This document shows, piece after piece, positions 5,647 through 10,023 of a stretch of DNA of 10,023 nucleotides. Made by a program: the position numbers and the translations under genes. The stretch's first letter is position 1. Every line of letters begins with the position of its first letter. The stretch is from assembly GCA_013696915.1 (NCBI GenBank), contig JACCXR010000517.1, forward strand, positions 1-10,023, written 5' to 3'. A model generated the notes under the pieces. That model saw nothing but the letters and a program-made list of their open reading frames with translations. It made no database searches and had not been told where the DNA came from. Source of the DNA: Euzebyaceae bacterium. GTDB taxonomy: Bacteria > Actinomycetota > Nitriliruptoria > Euzebyales > Egibacteraceae.

Positions 5647-7281
5647 GTGCGAGGACTGATGCAAGACGTGCCGCTCACGCTGCAGATGGTGCTGGAGCGC
5701 GCGGGATCGCTCTCCGCGGCGAAGACCGTGGCGACGAAGACCGCCGACGGTGTCCACCGGCGGACCTACGGGGAGGTGGTCGAGCGCGTCGCCCGGCTCG
5801 CGGCCGCGCTCCATGACCTCGGCGTGCGGCCCGGCGACCGGGTCGCGACGTTCGCGTGGAACTCGAGCCGCCACCTCGAGCTCTACCTCGCGGTGCCGTG
5901 CATGGGCGCCGTGCTGCACACGCTGAACCTCCGGCTCCACCCCGAGCAGCTGTCGTACATCGCGAACCACGCCGAGGATCGGGTCGTGTTCGTCGACGCC
6001 TCCGTCCTGCCGCTGTGGGAGAAGATCCCCGGCCTGGAGACGGTCCGGACGATCGTGGTGATGGACGACACCGACGGGGCGGCCACCGGCGCTCCGGGTG
6101 CGCTCGACTACGACGAGCTGCTCGCGGCGGCCGCGCCGAGATTCTCGTGGCCACGCCTCGACGAGCGCGACGCCGCGGCGATGTGCTACACGTCGGGCAC
6201 GACCGGGCACCCGAAGGGCGTCGTCTACAGCCACCGGTCCTCCGTGCTGCACTCGATGGCCTCGCTGTTCGCCGACTTCCTCGGCATCGCGGAGCGGGAC
6301 GTGTGCCTGCCGATCGTGCCGCAGTTCCACGCGAACGCCTGGGGCACGCCGTACGCCGCGCTGATGGCCGGCGCGTCGCTCGCCATGGCCGGCCGGTTCA
6401 TGGACCCGGCGAGCGTCTCGCAACTCGTCGCGGCCGAGGGCGTGACGATCTCCGCGGCCGTGCCCACCGTCTGGTTCGGCGTGCTGCAGGCGATCGACGC
6501 CGGCCAGGTCGACCCGGCGACCCTGTCGACGCTCGAGCGGATCGTCTGCGGTGGCTCCGCGGTCCCGGAGGCGCTGATGCGCGGCTATGACGAGCTCGGC
6601 ATCCGGATCGTCCATGCCTGGGGCATGACCGAGACCTCGCCGCTGGGGTCGGTGGCCAACGTGAAGTCCACGGTCGCCCGCGACCAGGTGCTGCGGACGC
6701 GGCTGACCCAGGGGATCCCCGCGCCCAGCCTCAAGGTCCGCGTCGTGACTGACGAGGGGGAGGCGGCCCCGTGGGATGGGGCGACCATGGGGGAGCTGCA
6801 GATCAACGGACCCTGGGTCGCCGACGCCTACTACGACCCGGCCGCCCCTGGAGGCCGTGGTGGCCTGGACCGGTTCACCGACGACGAGTCCGGCACCCGC
6901 TGGCTGAAGACCGGCGACGTCGCCGTGATCGACGGCGAGGGGTACATCCAGCTGGTCGACCGGACCAAGGACCTGGTGAAGTCGGGCGGCGAGTGGATCT
7001 CGACGCTCGAGTTGGAGAACCTCCTGATCACCCACCCGAAGGTCACCGAAGCCGCCGTCATCGCCGTGGCCCACCCGAAGTGGGGCGAGCGGCCGCTCGC
7101 CTGCGTCGTCCGGGCCGACGAGTCCGTGACGAAGGACGAGCTGCTCGCCCACCTCGGCGGGCATGTCGCGGCCTGGCAGGTCCCCGACGACGTCGTCTTC
7201 ATCGACGAGGTCCCCAAGACGAGCGTCGGCAAGTTCGACAAGAGGGTCCTGCGCGCGGAGTTCGCCGACTACCGGCTCTAG
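5647..7281 (+). CDS. Fatty-acyl-CoA ligase (AMP-forming, medium/long-chain, AlkK/FadD-like)
   Basis: 544 aa from GTG 5647, with GGAGG at 5637-5641. The N-terminal RGLMQDVPLTL start is typical of this subfamily, which supports the GTG. ANL-superfamily motifs are complete: the phosphate-binding YTSGTTGHPKG (181-191), the adenine-region HAWGMTETSP (323-332), KTGD (421-424) and the hinge region DRTKDLVKSGGEWIS (438-452). The catalytic C-terminal Lys529 lies in PKTSVGKFDKR. The enzyme activates a fatty acid with ATP to an acyl-AMP and transfers it to CoA, in the cytosol or at the membrane. The segment MGAVLHTLNLRLHPEQL is characteristic of AlkK-type medium-chain ligases, but chain length cannot be set from sequence. 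It is the middle gene of the operon; prmA follows after 5 nt. Confidence 0.95.
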   Translation: MRGLMQDVPLTLQMVLERAGSLSAAKTVATKTADGVHRRTYGEVVERVARLAAALHDLGVRPGDRVATFAWNSSRHLELYLAVPCMGAVLHTLNLRLHPEQLSYIANHAEDRVVFVDASVLPLWEKIPGLETVRTIVVMDDTDGAATGAPGALDYDELLAAAAPRFSWPRLDERDAAAMCYTSGTTGHPKGVVYSHRSSVLHSMASLFADFLGIAERDVCLPIVPQFHANAWGTPYAALMAGASLAMAGRFMDPASVSQLVAAEGVTISAAVPTVWFGVLQAIDAGQVDPATLSTLERIVCGGSAVPEALMRGYDELGIRIVHAWGMTETSPLGSVANVKSTVARDQVLRTRLTQGIPAPSLKVRVVTDEGEAAPWDGATMGELQINGPWVADAYYDPAAPGGRGGLDRFTDDESGTRWLKTGDVAVIDGEGYIQLVDRTKDLVKSGGEWISTLELENLLITHPKVTEAAVIAVAHPKWGERPLACVVRADESVTKDELLAHLGGHVAAWQVPDDVVFIDEVPKTSVGKFDKRVLRAEFADYRL

Positions 7282-7286
7282 CAGCC

Positions 7287-8171
7287 TTGGTCTGGTGGTG
7301 CCTGCGGACCCACCTCGACACCGAGGCCGTCGTGGCGCGGCTGGGGGCGCTTGACCCGCCCGGGCTGCTCGGCATCAGCGAGGAGGGCGGCGCGGCGGCG
7401 CTGTGGTTCGCGAACCGGCCGGGCGATCTGCCCCTGACCGGGCGTTGGGAGGAGGTCCCCGACCGCGACTGGAACGTCGTGTGGCGCGAGGGTCTGTCCC
7501 CGGTCACCGTGGGTGCCGTCACCGTGACCCCGCCGTGGATCGCGCCGGCGGCGGACGGCATCGTTCTTGTCATCGAGCCGGGGCAGGCGTTCGGGACCGG
7601 CCATCACGAGACCACGGCGGGATGCCTCGCGGCGCTCCAGGAGCGTGCTCTGGACCGGGCCGCGGTCTGCGACGTCGGCACGGGGACGGGGCTGCTCGCC
7701 ATCGCCGCGGCGCGCCTGGGGGCGGCGCGGGCGGTGGCCCTTGACACCGACCCGCTGGCGGTGGCGGCCGCGCGGGCCAACGCGGTCGTCAACGGGGTGA
7801 AGATCGACGTGCGCCACGGTTCGGTCGAGGCGGTCGCAGGCGACCGCTTCGACGTCGTCCTCGCCAACCTCGACACCGCCACGGTCGCCTTCCTCGCACC
7901 AGCCCTGGTCGCCCTGGTCGGGCCGGGCGGCGCGCTGATCGTCGCGGGCGTGAGCCTGGAGCGCCGCCACGAGGCGGAGGCGGCGTTCGAGCGGGCGGGG
8001 CTGCCGGTGCGGGCGCGGCCCGGGCGTGAGTGGGCCGTCCTGCTGGGAGGGCCGCCCGGCCATGCACGCGGTGGTGGCGGTCGCGGCGGGCCGGAACGCC
8101 CGGAGACCCCGAGTGGAGGCTCGGGGTCTCGGGGAGCGCCGGGCCGACTGCACCCGGCACGTGGCACCTGA
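7287..8171 (+). CDS. prmA: Ribosomal protein L11 methyltransferase PrmA, with an atypical C-terminal tail
   Basis: 294 aa. TTG 7287 is chosen: it follows the ligase stop by 5 nt and gives a plausible N-terminal domain, but no clear ribosome site is visible. The family signature FGTGHHETT is at 102-110. The SAM-binding motif CDVGTGTG is at 128-135, followed by an acidic residue in VALDTDP, and the post-motif FDVVLANLDTATV takes the place of the usual N-I segment. PrmA trimethylates L11 on the 50S stalk base. The N-terminal domain is shorter than in E. coli PrmA. The normal family end falls near EWAVLLGG (about 255). After this comes a ~40-residue Gly/Pro/Arg-rich tail whose DNA contains a perfect 11-bp hairpin, so the tail may be recent read-through. 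Other SAM methyltransferases of similar fold are possible, but the FGTG-H-TT motif favours PrmA. Confidence 0.87.
   Translation: MVWWCLRTHLDTEAVVARLGALDPPGLLGISEEGGAAALWFANRPGDLPLTGRWEEVPDRDWNVVWREGLSPVTVGAVTVTPPWIAPAADGIVLVIEPGQAFGTGHHETTAGCLAALQERALDRAAVCDVGTGTGLLAIAAARLGAARAVALDTDPLAVAAARANAVVNGVKIDVRHGSVEAVAGDRFDVVLANLDTATVAFLAPALVALVGPGGALIVAGVSLERRHEAEAAFERAGLPVRARPGREWAVLLGGPPGHARGGGGRGGPERPETPSGGSGSRGAPGRLHPARGT
8099..8134 (+). terminator. Strong hairpin inside the 3' end of prmA
   Basis: GAGACCCCGAG (8103-8113) pairs perfectly with CTCGGGGTCTC (8120-8130) over a 6-nt loop. After one G/G mismatch, CCC (8099-8101) pairs with GGG (8132-8134). No T-tract follows. It lies 37 nt before the prmA stop codon. 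It has the form of a GC-type intrinsic terminator, but its position inside the frame makes the role uncertain. Confidence 0.5.
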
Positions 8172-8197
8172 CGGCCCGGGCCGCCGCGCCCGGGCCG
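8172..8197 (+). terminator. GC-only hairpin directly after the prmA stop
   Basis: A perfect 10-bp stem, CGGCCCGGGC (8172-8181) with GCCCGGGCCG (8188-8197), encloses a 6-nt loop and begins at the base after TGA 8169-8171. There is no T-tract, as is common for actinobacterial terminators. It probably ends the three-gene operon, in tandem with the hairpin at 8099-8134. Confidence 0.65.
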
Positions 8198-8263
8198 ACG
8201 ATGCGGCGGTGGTCTTCCATGGGTTCGGCGCCGGCACCGCCGCGGCGTGGTCGCCGCTTCGAC

Positions 8264-8294
8264 TTTCCACCTCCTCGGCGGCTGGCTCTAGGCT
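8264..8294 (+). promoter_or_regulatory. Weak candidate promoter ahead of the RNA methyltransferase gene
   Basis: TAGGCT (8289-8294) resembles an actinobacterial -10 box, with TTTCCA (8264-8269) 19 nt upstream as a poor -35. A new promoter is expected in the 8198-8428 gap because of the preceding terminators. I see no gene or other structure in that gap. Confidence 0.22.
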
Positions 8295-8428
8295 TCCGTC
8301 GCTCGACGAGCCTCGCGGAGGGGTGTGACTGCCGGGTGGAGTTCGATGCCGATGGCGGCCGACTGCGGCCGTCGCCGCCGACCCGGCGGAGGGCGGCGGT
8401 GTTCCGGGGTGCCGGAGAGAGCGGGCGG

Positions 8429-9688
8429 GTGACGCCCGACCCCGAGCTCGAGCTCGAACTGACCGGCCTCACCCACGGAGGCGAAGCCGTCGGACGCCTG
8501 CCGGACGGGCGGGCCTGCTTCGTGGCCTACGCCATCCCTGGCGAGCGCGTGCGCGTGCGCGTCGTCGAGCACCGCCGCCGGTGGGCCCGCGCCGAGGTGC
8601 TCGCCGTGCTCCGGCCGTCCCCCGACCGCGTCGAGCCGCCCTGCCCCTACTTCGGACCCGACCGCTGCGGCGGGTGTCAGCTGCAGCACGTCAGCCCGGA
8701 GCGCCAGGCCGAGATGAAGCGCCAGGTCGTCGTCGAGCAGCTCCAGCGGCTGGGGGGCATCGCCTCCCCGCCGGTCGCCTCGACCGTCCGGCCCGGCGGC
8801 AGCGGCTGGCTCCGGGGATACCGGACCTCGGCCCGCTTCGCCGTGGACGGCGTCGGCCGGCTGGGGTTCCGGCGCGCAGCCAGCCACGCGGTCGTGCCGA
8901 TCGACCGGTGCCTGCTGCTGACCGACGGGACGCAGGCGCTGCGCGACGCGGCCGGCGATGCCTGGGCGGGCGCGGCAGAGGTGTCGGTGCGGACCGGCTC
9001 GGACGGTGCCGGCCGGGCGATCACGCTGCAGCCCGGGCCCGGTGCGCTGCCGCCGCTGCCGGCTGGCGACATCCCCGTCGCGGTCGTCAGGGCGGGCCGG
9101 CCCGTGGCTCTGCGCGGCGAGCCCGCGGTGATCGAGCACGTCGCGGGCGTCGCCTTTCGCGTGTCGCCGACGAGCTTCTTCCAATCCGGACCCGCAGGTG
9201 CGGAGGCGCTGGTGGCAGCCGTCCGCGAGGCCGCAGGAGCAGGTCCCGGCGACCAGGCGCTCGACCTGTACGCCGGCGTCGGGCTGTTCGCGCGGTTCCT
9301 GGCCGCCGACGGGGCGCACGTCACCGCGGTGGAGTCGTCGAAGGTCGCCTGCGACGACGCGCGCACGAACCTCCGGCCCGTGCGCGAGCGCGCCGCCGTC
9401 GTCCGATCCACCGCCGAGGACGCCGTCACCCGCCTGGCGGCGTCGGGACGCACGGTCGACATCGTGGTGCTGGACCCGCCCCGCCGGGGCGCCGGGCCCG
9501 AGCTCGTCTCCCACCTCGCCCGGCTCGGCGCGCGGGCGGTCGTGTACGTCTCCTGTGACCCGGCGGCCCTGGCCAGGGACGCCCGCGCGCTCGCGGGCGC
9601 CGGCTACCGGCTCGCCCGCGCCGTCCCCGTCGACCAGTTCGGCCATACCGCCCACATCGAGACGGTGGCGACCTTCGTCCCGGCCTGA
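8429..9688 (+). CDS. TRAM-domain, [4Fe-4S]-cluster RNA (uracil-5-)-methyltransferase (RlmD/RlmCD/TrmA family)
   Basis: 419 aa. GTG 8429 is preceded by GGAGAG (8414-8419). The frame is open upstream, but that sequence is not family-like. The domains in order are a TRAM RNA-binding domain (about 5-62: LELTGLTHGGEAVGRL to RAEVLAVLRP), iron-sulphur cluster Cys72, Cys80, Cys83 with Cys161 as likely fourth ligand, then FFQ (250-252). The SAM motif DLYAGVGLF (279-287) follows, then DPPRRG (349-354), catalytic Cys376 in YVSCDP, and Glu411 in HIETVA as the likely proton-abstracting base. The enzyme makes 5-methyluridine in RNA by covalent catalysis through the Cys. E. coli RlmD has this cluster and acts on 23S U1939; the exact target here cannot be assigned. 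Its TGA lies at the edge of repeat copy 2. Confidence 0.95.
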   Translation: MTPDPELELELTGLTHGGEAVGRLPDGRACFVAYAIPGERVRVRVVEHRRRWARAEVLAVLRPSPDRVEPPCPYFGPDRCGGCQLQHVSPERQAEMKRQVVVEQLQRLGGIASPPVASTVRPGGSGWLRGYRTSARFAVDGVGRLGFRRAASHAVVPIDRCLLLTDGTQALRDAAGDAWAGAAEVSVRTGSDGAGRAITLQPGPGALPPLPAGDIPVAVVRAGRPVALRGEPAVIEHVAGVAFRVSPTSFFQSGPAGAEALVAAVREAAGAGPGDQALDLYAGVGLFARFLAADGAHVTAVESSKVACDDARTNLRPVRERAAVVRSTAEDAVTRLAASGRTVDIVVLDPPRRGAGPELVSHLARLGARAVVYVSCDPAALARDARALAGAGYRLARAVPVDQFGHTAHIETVATFVPA

Positions 9689-9762
9689 CACGTAAATCGC
9701 CGAGGCCCGTCCGAGGCGATTCTCATGACCTCGGGTGTGGCGGTCGCGCAGCGACCGTCATG
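9685..9762 (+). repeat. Dispersed two-hairpin repeat, copy 2
   Basis: 78 nt, the inverted counterpart of 5180-5256. Hairpin 1: AATCGCC (9695-9701) pairs perfectly with GGCGATT (9715-9721); inside it GA/GA mismatches (9702-9703 with 9713-9714) stack on a GG/CC pair and a 5-nt loop. Hairpin 2: CGGTCGC (9741-9747) with GCGACCG (9751-9757) over a 3-nt loop. It starts inside the methyltransferase stop codon region and ends 82 nt before the next gene's ATG. It could terminate the upstream gene, lead the downstream one, or both. Confidence 0.85.
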
Positions 9763-9827
9763 GAATGCTGATCCCCGACCGCCCGCCGGGGGTCGCTGCC
9801 GGAAGCGGTCCACCGGAGGCGTGCCGG

Positions 9828-9833
9828 TAGACT
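9828..9833 (+). promoter_or_regulatory. Candidate -10 box giving a near-leaderless transcript
   Basis: TAGACT fits the actinobacterial TAnnnT -10 pattern. It would place the transcription start about 4 nt before the ATG at 9844, with no clear -35 and no Shine-Dalgarno between. If correct, repeat copy 2 would lie upstream of this transcript instead of in its leader. Confidence 0.33.
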
Positions 9834-9843
9834 GCTCCGGCTG

Positions 9844-10023
9844 ATGCGGCTCCGGGTCGTGCTCCTCCTCCTCGCCGGCCTGCTCGTAGGGGCCGGCCTC
9901 TTCGTGGTGAGCGTCGCGGCCGCCCGGCCGCCGGTGCCCGTCGCGCAGCAACCGGAGGTCAGCCGTCCGCGGCCCCGGCCGCTGCCGAGCACCTCGTCGC
10001 CGGCAGGACCGACGGCCCCGTCC
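9844..10023 (+). CDS. Secreted or membrane-anchored Pro-rich protein, N-terminal fragment
   Basis: 60 residues are visible from ATG 9844 before the window ends with the frame open. The start is MRLR followed by an uninterrupted hydrophobic helix of about 22 residues (VVLLLLAGLLVGAGLFVVSVAA). This is a classic signal peptide or signal anchor; AAA-R at about 25-28 is a possible type I cleavage region. No lipobox Cys is seen. From residue 28 on the protein is Pro/Arg/Ser/Thr-rich and probably extracytoplasmic linker. The functional domain is beyond the edge, so no function can be given. No Shine-Dalgarno is visible, consistent with leaderless translation from a TAGACT -10 box at 9828. Confidence 0.65.
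   Translation, partial: MRLRVVLLLLAGLLVGAGLFVVSVAAARPPVPVAQQPEVSRPRPRPLPSTSSPAGPTAPS

Noticed and set aside
5170..7164. Long open frame on the minus strand (664 codons) opposite the acyl-CoA ligase and haem oxygenase genes
   Set aside because: The translation is Arg/Gly/His-rich with no domain pattern. The plus strand carries two clear enzyme families with intact motifs, so this is an antisense shadow caused by high GC.
7830..7847. Palindrome GCGGTCGC-AG-GCGACCGC in prmA resembling the 3' hairpin of the dispersed repeat
   Set aside because: It encodes normal PrmA residues and lacks the rest of the repeat; likely chance in GC-rich coding DNA.
8030..8428. N-terminal extension of the RNA methyltransferase into the upstream gap
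   Set aside because: The TRAM domain starts just after GTG 8429, which has a good ribosome site. The extension crosses two terminator hairpins and lacks family features.
8288..9691. Long open frame on the minus strand (467 codons) opposite the RNA methyltransferase gene
   Set aside because: Low-complexity Gly/Arg/Asp composition and no motif; it mirrors the real gene's third-position GC.

Overview
The window is high-GC, with GTG and TTG starts beside ATG and tightly packed genes. Two proteins resemble mycobacterial ones (an Rv2466c-like DsbA-family protein and an MhuD-like haem oxygenase). Together these point to a chromosome segment of an actinobacterium, possibly a deep-branching, non-mycobacterial one. 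This is inference from gene content. I see no insertion sequence, integrase, phage gene, CRISPR array, tRNA or rRNA. Most of the window reads as core chromosome.

Layout. 1-483 (+): C-terminal half of an AI-2E/PerM-family membrane protein. It converges on 517-2136 (-), an RDD-domain membrane protein with a long disordered tail that carries a Gln/Trp repeat array and ends in an unrecognised helical domain. 2293-2907 (+): an Rv2466c-like thioredoxin-fold protein whose CPWC motif has become CPWS. 2986-5158 (-): a three-gene operon with 4-nt stop/start overlaps. In transcription order it encodes a split-barrel flavoprotein-like protein, an unrecognised 176-aa protein, and a class IV PLP aminotransferase/lyase (PabC-like). 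5311-8171 (+): an apparent operon of an MhuD-like haem oxygenase, a fatty-acyl-CoA ligase and PrmA, closed by a strong GC hairpin. 8429-9688 (+): a TRAM-domain, Fe-S cluster RNA m5U methyltransferase. 9844-10023 (+): the start of a secreted or membrane-anchored Pro-rich protein, cut by the window edge.

The most unusual non-coding signal is a ~78-nt sequence present twice, at 5180-5256 and in inverted orientation at 9685-9762. The copies are about 88% identical, and each can fold into two hairpins. Read in one orientation, both copies lie upstream of a gene start (the flavoprotein gene and the secreted-protein gene). It could be a cis-regulatory leader or a dispersed intergenic repeat. I found no clearly new multi-gene system. 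The best candidates for new biology are this repeat, the conserved-looking but unrecognised middle gene of the minus-strand operon, and the terminal domain of the RDD protein.
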